DNA of 64,000 nt, from assembly GCF_028290025.1 (NCBI RefSeq), contig NZ_JAQGKQ010000052.1, positions 1 to 64,000 of the forward strand, read 5' to 3'. Numbering within the stretch: position 1 is the stretch's first letter; the number at the start of each line of letters is the position of its first letter. Source of the DNA: Cypionkella sp. (GTDB lineage: Bacteria > Pseudomonadota > Alphaproteobacteria > Rhodobacterales > Rhodobacteraceae). The notes under the pieces were generated by a model that saw nothing but the letters and a program-made list of their open reading frames with translations, did no database searches and was not told the origin of the DNA. The translations under genes and the position numbers were made by a program. This document shows positions 26,810 through 36,496 of the stretch, piece by piece.

Positions 26810-27835
26810 TCAGGCGAGTTCGGCGGATTGCGCCCAGAGGTTGACTGACTTTTCTTCGGCGACGGCGTCAATCGCGGAGAGTTCTGCGGCGGTGAAGTCG
26901 AGGTTGTTGATCGCGCCTACGCAATCGACAATTTGCGATGGTTTTGACGCGCCGATCAGCGCCGAGGTGATGCCGCCACCGCGTAGCACCCAAGCAATCG
27001 ACATTTGCGCGAGGGTCTGACCGCGAGCTTGCGCCATATCGTTCAGCTTCTTCACCGACTCGATGGCTTTTTCTATTACTTCAGGAGCCAAGGATTTGTG
27101 TTGCGTGGCGCGGCTGCCCTCTGGGATGCCGTTGAGATACTTATTGGTCAACAGCCCTTGCGCCAGCGGGATGAAAGCAATCGAGCCGATGCCAAGCTCT
27201 TGCAAAGCAATTTTCAAGCCGTCCGTTTCGACCCAACGGTTGAGGATGTTATAGCTCGGCTGATGGATCAGGCAGGGGGTGCCGAGGTCTTTCAGGATGG
27301 CATGGGCTTCGCGGGTGCGCTGCTGGTTGTAGCTGGACAAGCCGACATACAACGCGCGGCCGGAGCGCACGATATAATCCAGCGCCTGCATGGTTTCTTC
27401 CAGCGGCGTTTCGGGATCGAAGCGGTGCGAGTAGAAGATATCGACATATTCCAGCCCCATCCGTTTCAGCGATTGGTCACAGGAGGCGATCAGATTTTTA
27501 CGCGAACCCCATTCACCATAGGGGCCGCTCCACATTTCATAGCCGGCTTTCGATGAGATAATCAGTTCATCGCGATAGGCTTTGAAGTCTGTCTTGAGGA
27601 TTTCGCCAAAAGCTTCTTCAGCAGAACCCGGAGGCGGGCCGTAGTTATTGGCAAGGTCGAAATGGGTGATGCCAAGATCAAACGCGGTCTGGCACATCGC
27701 GCGTTTGGTGGCATGTGGGGTGTCATGGCCGAAGTTGTGCCACAGGCCCAACGAGATTGCGGGCAGTTTCAGACCGGAATTGCCGCAGCGGCGATAAGGC
27801 ATCAGTTCATAGCGATTTTCGGCGGCGATATACAT
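26810..27835 (-). CDS. Aldo/keto reductase (YghZ / glyceraldehyde-3-phosphate reductase-like)
   Basis: NADPH-dependent reductase, 341 residues, TIM barrel. Catalytic residues are visible: Asp and Tyr in FDLANNYGPPPGSAEEAFGE, Lys in IISSKAGYEMWSGPYGEWGSRKNL, His in FYSHRFDPETPLEE; the cofactor loop is ALIGASKPSQI. YRRCGNSGLKLPAISLGLWHNFG is the characteristic start. ATG at 27835; an in-frame extension to 27892 has no ribosome site. Methylglyoxal and short aldehydes are typical substrates; the true one is unknown. Confidence 0.9.
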   Translation of the reverse strand: MYIAAENRYELMPYRRCGNSGLKLPAISLGLWHNFGHDTPHATKRAMCQTAFDLGITHFDLANNYGPPPGSAEEAFGEILKTDFKAYRDELIISSKAGYEMWSGPYGEWGSRKNLIASCDQSLKRMGLEYVDIFYSHRFDPETPLEETMQALDYIVRSGRALYVGLSSYNQQRTREAHAILKDLGTPCLIHQPSYNILNRWVETDGLKIALQELGIGSIAFIPLAQGLLTNKYLNGIPEGSRATQHKSLAPEVIEKAIESVKKLNDMAQARGQTLAQMSIAWVLRGGGITSALIGASKPSQIVDCVGAINNLDFTAAELSAIDAVAEEKSVNLWAQSAELA

Positions 27836-27993
27836 GGCACGTCCCTTGATTGGATTGTGCTCACAGTTCGTGCGAAAATGACTTTGCGTCAAGGGTGTGA
27901 AAAACGCGCATCAAGCGAAAAATGTGATCAAGCGGCACGTTGCCCTTTATTAGCGATCACGGCATACTGTGGATAAGTCGGGGCGGAGTATCC

Positions 27994-29820
27994 ATGTGTA
28001 GTGTTCAGATCAAGAAATCCGCCCGTGTCTTTGCGGGAGCATTGGCGCTGAGCCTGATCGCGGGCACTGCTGGGCAAGCCTTTGATCGGCTAGAGTTTAC
28101 AGTGACGGGCGCGCCGAAAGCGTTGGAAAACGACCTGCGCGCGGCCTCTGTTCTGCTGACGAACAAGAAAACCGATAAAGTTTTGGCGCAAGACGCCTTT
28201 ACCAATGCGCGGGCGGAATATGCCAGCTTGTTAAACGCGCTCTATGCCAATGGCTACTATTCCGGCGTGATCCACGTTTACGTCGATGGGGTCGAGGCGG
28301 CGAATATTGCGCCACTGGATGCGCCGACCTCGATCTCGAATATTAAAGTTGTGGTTGATCCGGGGCCAGCGTTCTCCTTTAGTCAAGCTCGGATTTCACC
28401 CTTGGCGCGGCGGACCGAGCTGCCGGAGGGTTTTGCCGTTGGCGCGCCTGCGGAAAGCGGTGTGATCCTTGAAGCGGTGACGGCGGGAGTGAACGGCTGG
28501 CGCGATCGTAGCTATGCGAAGGCCGAGGTTGCTAGCCAAAAGATTACTGCGGATCACGATAAGGCCAGGCTGGCGGCAGATATTGCGCTGAATCCAGGGC
28601 CGAAGCTGCGGTTTGGCCGGCTGGTGATCAAGGGTGCCGAGCGGATGCGACTTAATCGGATACGCGCGATTGCAGGGCTGCCTGAGGGTGAGCCCTATTC
28701 GCCCGAGGATATGGACCGGGTTGCCTCCCGCCTGCGGCGCACTGGTGTGTTCAAATCGGTGACGCTGGCTGAGGATGATTTCATCACTTCGCCTGATCTG
28801 CTTGGGATCACCGCAACTTTGGTGGAAGAAAAGAAGCGTCGCTATACGTTTGGGGCCGAGCTTAGCAGTAATGATGGCGCGTCGGTGAATGCCGAATGGC
28901 TGCATCGCAACCTGTTTGGCGGTGGCGAACGGCTGAAAGTGGGCGGCCAAGTTACCAATATCGGTTCGGTCGAAGGCGGCGCGGACTTTAAGCTTGGGGT
29001 TTCGCTGGAACGCCCGGCGACGTTTACCCCAGATACCACGGCTGGGGTTGAGCTTACGTATGAGCGGCTGGACGAGGAGGATTACGACGCCGACTTGTTC
29101 GACGCGACGGTTACGCTGACACAAATCGTGTCCGAGCAGCTGAGCTTCAAAGGCGGCGTCTCGTATGACTATTCCCGGATTACCGACCCGATGGGCACCT
29201 CAACTTATCGCGCGTTGTCGCTGCCGCTTAACGTTGTTTGGGATCGACGTGACAGCAAGACCGAGCCGACGCGGAACTTTTATCTCGCTGGGGAACTGAA
29301 GCCGTTCCTGGGCTTTGGCATCACCGATAACGGGTTGCGCGGGACGTTGGATTTGCGCGGCTATCGTGGCTTTGGCGATGCGCGGCGGTTCGTAGTGGCG
29401 GGACGGGTGCAGGCGGGCGCGGTGTTTGGGGCGAGCCTTGAAGGCACGCCGCGTGATGATCTGTTTTACTCGGGCGGCGGTGGCACTGTGCGCGGACAGC
29501 CCTATCAGTCGTTGGGCGTGAATGTGCTGGATGACGGCATGGGCGGTACATTTAAGACCGGTGGCAAGACGTTTCTGGGGGCTTCGGCCGAGGCGCGGGT
29601 GAGGGTGACGGAGTCGATTGGCGTGGTGGGCTTCGTCGATATGGGCCGGGTCGATGCTAATGATTTCTTTAGTGACGCCGGAGATTGGCAGGCAGGAGCC
29701 GGCATTGGCGTGCGCTATGCGACGCCGGTTGGGCCGATTCGGTTGGATGTGGCGGGGCCAGTTGGTGGAGACACCGGCGACGGCGTACAGGTTTATGTTG
29801 GCTTGGGGCAGGCGTTCTGA
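27994..29820 (+). CDS. tamA: Outer-membrane translocation/assembly protein TamA (Omp85 family)
   Basis: 608 residues: signal peptide (ALALSLIAGTAGQAF), three POTRA repeats (to about 260), and a C-terminal 16-strand barrel with the Omp85 motif VRGQPYQSLG and a final YVGLGQAF with terminal Phe. Works with TamB in transport of lipids or insertion of proteins at the outer membrane. ATG at 27994 has GGAG 6 nt upstream. Stop and tamB start overlap (TGATG). Confidence 0.93.
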   Translation: MCSVQIKKSARVFAGALALSLIAGTAGQAFDRLEFTVTGAPKALENDLRAASVLLTNKKTDKVLAQDAFTNARAEYASLLNALYANGYYSGVIHVYVDGVEAANIAPLDAPTSISNIKVVVDPGPAFSFSQARISPLARRTELPEGFAVGAPAESGVILEAVTAGVNGWRDRSYAKAEVASQKITADHDKARLAADIALNPGPKLRFGRLVIKGAERMRLNRIRAIAGLPEGEPYSPEDMDRVASRLRRTGVFKSVTLAEDDFITSPDLLGITATLVEEKKRRYTFGAELSSNDGASVNAEWLHRNLFGGGERLKVGGQVTNIGSVEGGADFKLGVSLERPATFTPDTTAGVELTYERLDEEDYDADLFDATVTLTQIVSEQLSFKGGVSYDYSRITDPMGTSTYRALSLPLNVVWDRRDSKTEPTRNFYLAGELKPFLGFGITDNGLRGTLDLRGYRGFGDARRFVVAGRVQAGAVFGASLEGTPRDDLFYSGGGGTVRGQPYQSLGVNVLDDGMGGTFKTGGKTFLGASAEARVRVTESIGVVGFVDMGRVDANDFFSDAGDWQAGAGIGVRYATPVGPIRLDVAGPVGGDTGDGVQVYVGLGQAF

Positions 29821-32800
29821 TGCGGAAATATTTTCTGGCCGGTTGCCTTGCTCTGTTGTCGATGGCGGCTCCGCTGCACGCGCAGACTGATGACCGCGAC
29901 TATCTTACGGCGTTTCTTGAGGATAGCCTTTCAGGCGCTGGGCGTAAGGTGGTGGTGACGGGGTTTGCGGGCGCATTGTCGTCGAAGGCCGGTTTGACCG
30001 AATTGACGATTGCGGATGATATTGGCGTCTGGCTGACATTGCGCGACGTGACTTTGGATTGGAGCCGATCCTCTTTGTTGTCCGGTGCTGTGGTGGTGAA
30101 TGAGTTGACCGCCGGTGAGATCGTGCTGGATCGTCTGCCAGAGACAGGCTCGGATACTCCCGCACCCGAAGCGGGGACGTTTACGCTGCCAGAGTTGCCG
30201 GTTTCGGTGGAGATCGGCGAGATCGCCGCCAAGCATATCGTGCTTGGGCCGAGTGTGCTGGGCACCGGGCTGGAAGCGACGTTGCAAGCTTCGCTTTCGC
30301 TGTCGGATGGTGAGGGCAAAGCAACGTTGGTTTTGGAACGCACCGATGCTGGGCCTGCGGGTAAGGTCAGCCTAAACGCATCCTACATCAATGCGACGCA
30401 GCAGTTGTCGATTGATCTGGCGGCAGAGGAAGCCGCGGGCGGCATTGCTTCGGTGAAACTCGGGCTGCCAGGTGCGCCAGCTGTCGCCTTGACGGTGAAG
30501 GGGGCGGGGCCGGTTTCGGATTTTGCCGCTGATGTGGCTTTAACCACCGATGGGGTGGATCGGTTGGCGGGCAAGATCGCTCTGACAGGTAAGGATGATG
30601 GAGCCACGGCATTCTCGGCAGATTTGGCGGGCGATCTGGCACCGCTGTTTTTGCCGTCTTATGCAGAGTTCTTTGGCAACTCGGTTAGTCTGACAACTGT
30701 CGGGCAGCGTTGGCCGGATGGTCGGTTGGCGCTGGATAGTCTTGCGGTGAAAGCTAAAGCGCTTGAGTTGCAAGGCTCACTGGCACTGGCCGCTGATGGT
30801 CTGCCACAGAAGTTCAACCTGACAGGCAAGGTCGCGGGTCCGGACGGTGGCCCTGTTGTCTTGCCGTTGACGACCGATCTGCCGGTCAAGGTGAGGTCGG
30901 CGGATATTGCGCTGAGTTATGACGCGACGCAGGATGAAGGTTGGAGCGCCAACATTGCGGTTTTGGGCCTTGATAGAGCCGATTTCCGCGCAAGTTCTCT
31001 GGCGCTTTCTGGCTCGGGTCGGATCGCTCGGGTCGCCGACGCGCGGCAGGTTGGCGGCAGTTTCCGCTATACCGCTGAAGGGCTGGAACCAACTGACCGG
31101 AACCTTGGCCGCGCGCTGGGCTCGGTGATCTGGGGTGACGGCTCGGCCTATTGGCGCGAGGGCGATGGTAGCGTGACCGTGCAAAAGTTGACGCTATCGG
31201 GTGAGGATTATTCAGCGCAACTGAACGGAATGATCGAAGGCTTGGGCGACGCTTTTGCGATTACCGGCAAGGCCAGCGCAAAACTGGCCGATCTGTCACG
31301 GCTGTCGGGGCTGGCTGGCCGAAATCTGGGCGGTGCCGCGGAAGTCGAAGTTAGCGGCAATGGTAGCCCGATCACGGGCGCGTTTGACCTGATCGGCAGT
31401 GCTATCGGCACCGATATGCAGGCGGGCCAACCAGAGTTGGACAACCTGTTGCGCGGGCAAGCAGTGGCAAAGATTTCGATCAAGCGCGACACCGAGGGCA
31501 CCACCCTGCGCGACATGACGATCAATGCCGCCACGCTGACAGCGCAGGCAACGGGCACTTTGGCGACCGCGGGCAGCGATATTGTGGCTGATCTGAACTT
31601 TGCCGATCTTAGCGTATTGGGCGGCCAATATCGCGGGTCACTGATTGGGCGTTCGCATCTGACCGGAACGCTGGCGGTGGGCCAAGCGACGCTGGACGCC
31701 ACGGCGCGCGGGCTCGCGATTGGCAATCCGCAAGCCGACAAGCTGCTGGCGGGCAACTCGACCGTCGCGCTGGCGCTGTCGATGAAAGATGGCGTGATAC
31801 AGGTCGACACTGCGACGCTGAGTAACCCGCAGCTAGAGGCTAAGGCGTCGGGCGCTGTTACCGGAGATAAGCAAACCGTCGATCTTACCGCGCGCTTAAA
31901 CAATCTGGCGCTGATCGTGCCAGAATTTCCGGGTGCGTTGACGGTTTCCGGGACGGCGGTGCAGGATGGCTCCGGCGTGACACTTAATCTGGCTGGCAAA
32001 GGTCCGGGGCAGATTGACGCGACGGTGACGGGCAAACTCGCGCCGGGGTTTGGTTCGGCAGACCTTGCGATCAAAGGTACCGCGCAGGCGGCTTTGGCCA
32101 ATGCTTTCCTGCTGCCACGGGTGATATCGGGACAGATGGGATTTGATCTGCGGCTGAATGGTCCGCTGGCTTTGGAATCGCTGTCGGGGCCGCTGACGCT
32201 TTCGGGCGGTCGTCTGGTCGATCCGAGTCTGGGGTTTGTCCTGCAAAACATCGCGGCGCGGGCAAATTTAGCGCGCGGTCGCACGGTTGTGGATGTGACG
32301 CTGGATGTCTCAACTGGCGGTAGCGTTGTGGTGACGGGCAGCGCCGGGTTGGTGGCGCCGTACGCTGGCGATCTTGCGGTGGATGTGCGGCAGGTGACGC
32401 TGCGCGACCCGGATTTGTACGAAACCACGCTGAACGGCAATGTGACCGTACAAGGCCCGCTGATGGGCGGTGCTGCGATTGCCGGTCGGATTGCGTTGTC
32501 GGAAACTGAGTTGAGGGTTCCGTCGACCGGTTTCGGCGGTGCGGCGGGTCTACCGGGATTGCAACATGCGAACGAGCCGAAGGACGTCCATGCGACGCGG
32601 GCACGCGCGGGGCTACTGAACGCTGACAAGAATGCCAGCCTCGGTGGTGGGGGACCTAGTTACGGGCTGAACCTTGTGGTGTCGGCACCGAGCCTGTTCA
32701 TTCGAGGACGTGGTTTGGATGTGGAGATGGGCGGCGAGTTGCGGCTGCTGGGCGCGACGGATGCAGTGGTGCCGTCAGGCTCATTCGATCTGATCAGGGG

Positions 32801-33353
32801 ACGGCTGGAACTTTTGGGCAAGAGGCTGGATCTGACCGAGGCGGTGCTGCAGATGGAGGGGGATTTGGTACCGTCCATCCACATCGTTGCCACCACGCCA
32901 GAAACCGGTGGAATCACCAGTGGTGTGACGATTGACGGTCCGGCGAATGACCCTGTGGTCACTTTCTTTTCGACGCCGGAACTGCCGCAGGAAGAAGTGC
33001 TGGCGCGACTGCTGTTCGGCCAAGATTTGCAGAATCTTTCCGCGTTGCAAGCGTTGCAGCTCGCCAATGCGGTGGCGACTTTGGCCGGGCGCGGTGGCGA
33101 AGGCATTGTTTCAAAGCTGCGGCAAGGCTTTGGGTTGGACAATTTGGACCTGAAAACAGATGCGTCGGGCGGGACTTCGGTTACGGCCGGCAAGTATCTG
33201 ACCAAGAATATTTATTCGGAAGTGACCGTTGGGCAAGATGGACAAACTGACATCAACCTGAACCTTGATATCAGCAAATCCATCACGCTGCGGGCGCAAT
33301 CAGGCTCGGATGGCGACACAGGCTTGGGAATCGTGCTTGAGAAAGACTACTGA
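29820..33353 (+). CDS. tamB: TamB-like inner-membrane-anchored translocation subunit
   Basis: 1177 residues, AsmA-like: an N-terminal signal anchor (YFLAGCLALLSMAAPLHA), very long repetitive beta-strand periplasmic part, and the C-terminal DUF490/TamB domain (about 850-1177; GRLELLGKRLDLTEAVLQMEGDLVPSI, SSTPELPQEEVLARLLFGQ-like). Partner of TamA, bridging inner and outer membrane. ATG at 29820 shares one base with the tamA stop, so translation is coupled. Its last 7 bp overlap the opposing yihY gene. Confidence 0.93.
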   Translation: MRKYFLAGCLALLSMAAPLHAQTDDRDYLTAFLEDSLSGAGRKVVVTGFAGALSSKAGLTELTIADDIGVWLTLRDVTLDWSRSSLLSGAVVVNELTAGEIVLDRLPETGSDTPAPEAGTFTLPELPVSVEIGEIAAKHIVLGPSVLGTGLEATLQASLSLSDGEGKATLVLERTDAGPAGKVSLNASYINATQQLSIDLAAEEAAGGIASVKLGLPGAPAVALTVKGAGPVSDFAADVALTTDGVDRLAGKIALTGKDDGATAFSADLAGDLAPLFLPSYAEFFGNSVSLTTVGQRWPDGRLALDSLAVKAKALELQGSLALAADGLPQKFNLTGKVAGPDGGPVVLPLTTDLPVKVRSADIALSYDATQDEGWSANIAVLGLDRADFRASSLALSGSGRIARVADARQVGGSFRYTAEGLEPTDRNLGRALGSVIWGDGSAYWREGDGSVTVQKLTLSGEDYSAQLNGMIEGLGDAFAITGKASAKLADLSRLSGLAGRNLGGAAEVEVSGNGSPITGAFDLIGSAIGTDMQAGQPELDNLLRGQAVAKISIKRDTEGTTLRDMTINAATLTAQATGTLATAGSDIVADLNFADLSVLGGQYRGSLIGRSHLTGTLAVGQATLDATARGLAIGNPQADKLLAGNSTVALALSMKDGVIQVDTATLSNPQLEAKASGAVTGDKQTVDLTARLNNLALIVPEFPGALTVSGTAVQDGSGVTLNLAGKGPGQIDATVTGKLAPGFGSADLAIKGTAQAALANAFLLPRVISGQMGFDLRLNGPLALESLSGPLTLSGGRLVDPSLGFVLQNIAARANLARGRTVVDVTLDVSTGGSVVVTGSAGLVAPYAGDLAVDVRQVTLRDPDLYETTLNGNVTVQGPLMGGAAIAGRIALSETELRVPSTGFGGAAGLPGLQHANEPKDVHATRARAGLLNADKNASLGGGGPSYGLNLVVSAPSLFIRGRGLDVEMGGELRLLGATDAVVPSGSFDLIRGRLELLGKRLDLTEAVLQMEGDLVPSIHIVATTPETGGITSGVTIDGPANDPVVTFFSTPELPQEEVLARLLFGQDLQNLSALQALQLANAVATLAGRGGEGIVSKLRQGFGLDNLDLKTDASGGTSVTAGKYLTKNIYSEVTVGQDGQTDINLNLDISKSITLRAQSGSDGDTGLGIVLEKDY

Positions 33354-34189
33354 AACGGCTTGCGGTTGCGGTTTTGCTCGGCATCGACAGCGGCGCCGAG
33401 CAGCACGGCATAGGCGCTGACGTAAAGCCAGACCATCAGCACGACGACCGCACCAATAGAGCCGTAGACGCGGTTGTAAGACGCGAAATTTGCCAGATAC
33501 AGCGTGAAGGCGCGCGTCGCCAGCACCCAGAGAATCACCGCCACCAGCAGCCCCCATGACAACAAAGGCGGGCGGCTTTTGGTGTAATTTGGCCCCAACC
33601 TATAGGCCAAACCCACTGCCAATACGGCAGCCACGATTCCCAACAGCAGGTTGGAGTCCGCGAGTGTCGAGCTTGGCAGCACGCTTGGCAGATATGCCAC
33701 CACGACAGGCATCACGACCGCCATAATAAGCGCGGCCAGTACCAGACCGACCAGAACGAATGTCAGCACGATCGCGCGCAACTGATGACGATGGCCGGAG
33801 CGATTCGGAAGATGGTGGATCGCATTCAGCCCTCGGATCAATGCCGCCACCCCGGCCCGCGCCGACCAAAGCGCGAGAGCGGTAGACAGCACCGTCGCCA
33901 AGCCCAAGCTGCCCGTTGGCACTGCCAACAACGCCTCCACCTGATCGCGAATCAATGAATAGGCATCGGCAGGCAAAAAGCCCCGCAACAGCTCAATTTC
34001 CTGGCGGATCACCGAAGGATTAGAGATGAAACCCCAGATCGCAATGATCGCAGCTGCGGCGGGAAAGATTGCAAGGAAGGCGTAGAAAGCGACGCCAGCC
34101 GCGATAAGATCAAGCTCGGCTTGTTCGGTGCGACGATAATAGCGCAACAGCGCCGCGTTGACATTGGGAGGCAGCAGCCGCAACCGCAT
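33347..34189 (-). CDS. YihY/virulence factor BrkB family membrane protein
   Basis: 280 residues, six hydrophobic segments. Starts LRYYRRTEQAELDLIAAGVAFYAFLAIFPAAAAIIAIWG, the typical BrkB beginning, and ends VYGSIGAVVVLMVWLYVSAYAVLLGAAVDAE. Formerly called RNase BN; that activity belongs elsewhere, and the function remains unknown, perhaps transport. Its ATG overlaps the marR stop by 1 nt. Confidence 0.9.
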   Translation of the reverse strand: MRLRLLPPNVNAALLRYYRRTEQAELDLIAAGVAFYAFLAIFPAAAAIIAIWGFISNPSVIRQEIELLRGFLPADAYSLIRDQVEALLAVPTGSLGLATVLSTALALWSARAGVAALIRGLNAIHHLPNRSGHRHQLRAIVLTFVLVGLVLAALIMAVVMPVVVAYLPSVLPSSTLADSNLLLGIVAAVLAVGLAYRLGPNYTKSRPPLLSWGLLVAVILWVLATRAFTLYLANFASYNRVYGSIGAVVVLMVWLYVSAYAVLLGAAVDAEQNRNRKPFQ

Positions 34190-34635
34190 CAGTCTTCACC
34201 TTCTAGCCGCACGCGCAGTTCGCGCAACACGGGTAACACCGCGCGCACCTTATCGGCTCCCAACGCGGTGACGACCTCTGCGATCAGTGGCGAAACCGAC
34301 GCCACGGCGGCATCACGGGCAGATCGTCCTGATGGGCTGATGGCGACGAACTTTTGGCGCGCGTCGTCCCAGTCGGGGCGAATGTGGATATGGCCAGCCC
34401 ATTCCAGCTTGGCCAGCGTATTGGTCATCGCCCCTCGGGTGACGTGGAAAGCGCGGGCGAGTTGCGCTGGTGTGCGTTCATCGTTCAGCCGTGCGAGATG
34501 GTTTAGCACCGAGAAATGCGACAGCTCCATTCCTTTCGGCAGCGCCTTCGAGATGCGGTTGCGCGCGAGTTGGTCAGCCATGAACAGCTCTCCAAACAAT
34601 GCGACCGCGATCTCATCCGTGCGCGGGTCGATCAT
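34189..34635 (-). CDS. MarR-family transcriptional regulator
   Basis: 148 residues; winged helix around ELSHFSVLNHLARLNDERTPAQLARAFHVTRGAMTNTLAKLEWAGHIHIRPDWDDARQ. Sits inside an overlapping run (nitrilase, marR, yihY), so it probably controls this run or the membrane protein downstream. Ligand unknown; no clear palindromic site in the tight spacers. Confidence 0.9.
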   Translation of the reverse strand: MIDPRTDEIAVALFGELFMADQLARNRISKALPKGMELSHFSVLNHLARLNDERTPAQLARAFHVTRGAMTNTLAKLEWAGHIHIRPDWDDARQKFVAISPSGRSARDAAVASVSPLIAEVVTALGADKVRAVLPVLRELRVRLEGED

Positions 34636-35462
34636 GGGCCGGTGAACTCCCGGTCATGGGTCAGGGATGGCACGCGGGTGCGGGCTTTTGTCACTGCGTC
34701 AAGGTCGAGGTCGATAAGGGTGACGCCGGGATCTGTGCCGGCGTCGGCCAAGATTTCGCCCCAAGGTGCAATCGCCAAGGAATGGCCGTAGGTGTTGCGG
34801 CCTGTTCCGTTGGTTTCGGGATGGAAGCCGGTTTGCGCCGGGGCCAGCACGAAGCAACCAGTTTCAATCGCACGGGCTTTCAGCAGCGTGTGCCAGTGCG
34901 CAGCGCCAGTGATATGGTTAAACGCCGCCGGAACCGTGAGGATTTGTGCGCCGCCTTGCGCCAGACGGCGATAAAGATGCGGGAAGCGCACGTCATAGCA
35001 GACCGTCATGCCGATTTTCGCAAACGTTGTATCAGCGACCACCGCCTTGGTGCCGGGCCGATAGCCTGCTGATTCGCGGTAAACCTCGGTTTCCGACACG
35101 TTCACGTCGAACATGTGGATTTTGTCGTAGCGCGCAACGATGTCACCCGTGGGCGAAATCAGGAACGAGCGATTGGCAAAGCGGCCGTCGGCATCATGAG
35201 TCAACACGCCCAGTGAGCCGATCAGCAGCCAAATCCCCGCCTGCGCCGCTTGGTCACGCAAGGCGGCTAGGGTTTCGTCTTCATCCTCATATCGCATCAA
35301 GTTGCGTTGGTGGGTTCGGCTGGAGGACAAAAGGTTGGTGCATTCCGGCGTCAACACAAAGTCAGCGCCGCCAGCAACGGCCTCGGCCACGCGCGCTTGC
35401 GTTACCGCCAGATTGACAACCGGATCATCGCCAACGGTAAGTTGCACCAAGCCTGCGCGCAT
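34632..35462 (-). CDS. Carbon-nitrogen hydrolase (Nit1 / deaminated-glutathione amidase-like)
   Basis: 276 residues. The Glu-Lys-Cys triad is Glu40 (LTPECTN), Lys114 (RYDKIHMFDV) and Cys155 (MTVCYDVRFP). The spacing and the sequence HMFDVNV...YRPG match Nit1-type enzymes that clear deaminated glutathione, a metabolite-repair role, though other short-chain amides are possible. ATG shares one base with the grxC stop; its 3' end overlaps marR by 4 nt. The glutaredoxin neighbour suits a glutathione link. Confidence 0.88.
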   Translation of the reverse strand: MRAGLVQLTVGDDPVVNLAVTQARVAEAVAGGADFVLTPECTNLLSSSRTHQRNLMRYEDEDETLAALRDQAAQAGIWLLIGSLGVLTHDADGRFANRSFLISPTGDIVARYDKIHMFDVNVSETEVYRESAGYRPGTKAVVADTTFAKIGMTVCYDVRFPHLYRRLAQGGAQILTVPAAFNHITGAAHWHTLLKARAIETGCFVLAPAQTGFHPETNGTGRNTYGHSLAIAPWGEILADAGTDPGVTLIDLDLDAVTKARTRVPSLTHDREFTGP

Positions 35463-35713
35463 CAGGCCAACATCGAATCAAGTTTGCCCGCATGATCCAG
35501 CGCATGCAGATCATCACAGCCGCCAATATGGGTGCCGCCAATGAAAATCTGCGGCACAGAGCGACGGCCCGCACGTTCGGTCATTGCTTGACGCAATGAC
35601 GAGTCCGCGCTGACGTCGATCTCTTTGTAAGCGACACCTTTCTTCTTCAGCAAGCCTTTGGCGGCGATGCAGTAGGGGCAGGTTTGGGTGGTGTAAATTT
35701 CAACGGGTTTCAT
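35462..35713 (-). CDS. grxC: Glutaredoxin 3
   Basis: 83 residues; dithiol active site CPYC at Cys12/Cys15, plus the TVP-like VPQIFIGGTHIGGCDDL glutathione site. Reduces disulfides using glutathione. AAGGA 8 nt before the ATG at 35713. Followed with a 1-nt overlap by the nitrilase gene. Confidence 0.95.
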   Translation of the reverse strand: MKPVEIYTTQTCPYCIAAKGLLKKKGVAYKEIDVSADSSLRQAMTERAGRRSVPQIFIGGTHIGGCDDLHALDHAGKLDSMLA

Positions 35714-35749
35714 CAGCTTATCCTTAGAGTCAGATGTGACTATAAGGAT

Positions 35750-36472
35750 TTAGGTATCCTTCGCAACGCGGGCTAGGGCCAGAACGGAAATCCCTATTGC
35801 ACCGCCTGCAATACACGCCTCTGCCGCTGCGGCAAAAGTAGCACCCGAGGTCATCACATCGTCGATCAACAACACATGACGGCCCTCAACCCGATTGCCA
35901 CGGCGCGGATGCAGGGTAAGGGCGCCGCTCATATTAGCGAATCGGCTGTCGCGGCTGCGGCCTTCCTGGCTGCCGGTATGCCTGCGCCGGATCAGCAGAT
36001 CGGGGCAGTGGTCTAGGTCGGCCAGCTTGGCCACCGCCGCCGAAAGCAATGCCGCCTGATTATAGCGCCGTTTGATCAGCCGAAGCCAATGCAGCGGGAT
36101 AGGAGCCACGATCATCCCAGGTTTTAGCATCGGCGCTGCGGCTCGGTGCAGCCAATTCGAGGCGGGTCGCGCAAGGTCCAAGCGATCACCATGCTTCAGC
36201 GCCAGCACGATCCGCCGCGCGTTGTCTTTGTACAACATCGCAGCACGTCCCTGCGACCAAGGCCGTGCGATGGTCAGGCAATCGTCGCAATGCTCTGGCT
36301 TTCCTGTATCTTCGCCGGGAAGCGGCACGCCGCAGAGATCGCAAACCAGCCCAGTGACAAAAGGCGTTTCCCGCCAGCATGTGCCGCATAGCCCGAAATC
36401 GCTGGTCACCCGTGTATCGCAGGTCAGGCATTGCGGCGGGTAAATCATATGCAGCGCGACTTGTAATCCCAT
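35750..36472 (-). CDS. comF: ComF-family phosphoribosyltransferase-like protein
   Basis: 240 residues. An N-terminal double zinc-binding region (PPQCLTCDTRV, LCGTCWRE, CDLCGVPLPG, HCDDC) and a phosphoribosyltransferase fold with the PRPP loop VLLIDDVMTSGATF. Linked to natural DNA uptake in other bacteria, but exact role unclear. First gene of the comF-grxC-nit-marR-yihY run; diverges from the methyltransferase at 36497 with only 24 bp between. Confidence 0.9.
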   Translation of the reverse strand: MGLQVALHMIYPPQCLTCDTRVTSDFGLCGTCWRETPFVTGLVCDLCGVPLPGEDTGKPEHCDDCLTIARPWSQGRAAMLYKDNARRIVLALKHGDRLDLARPASNWLHRAAAPMLKPGMIVAPIPLHWLRLIKRRYNQAALLSAAVAKLADLDHCPDLLIRRRHTGSQEGRSRDSRFANMSGALTLHPRRGNRVEGRHVLLIDDVMTSGATFAAAAEACIAGGAIGISVLALARVAKDT

Positions 36473-36496
36473 GCCTTGTCCTTATGTTCCCGGCCC

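Noticed and set aside
31208-32629. 473-codon reverse reading frame
   Set aside because: Antisense shadow of tamB; Ser/Pro/Ala-rich with no ribosome site.
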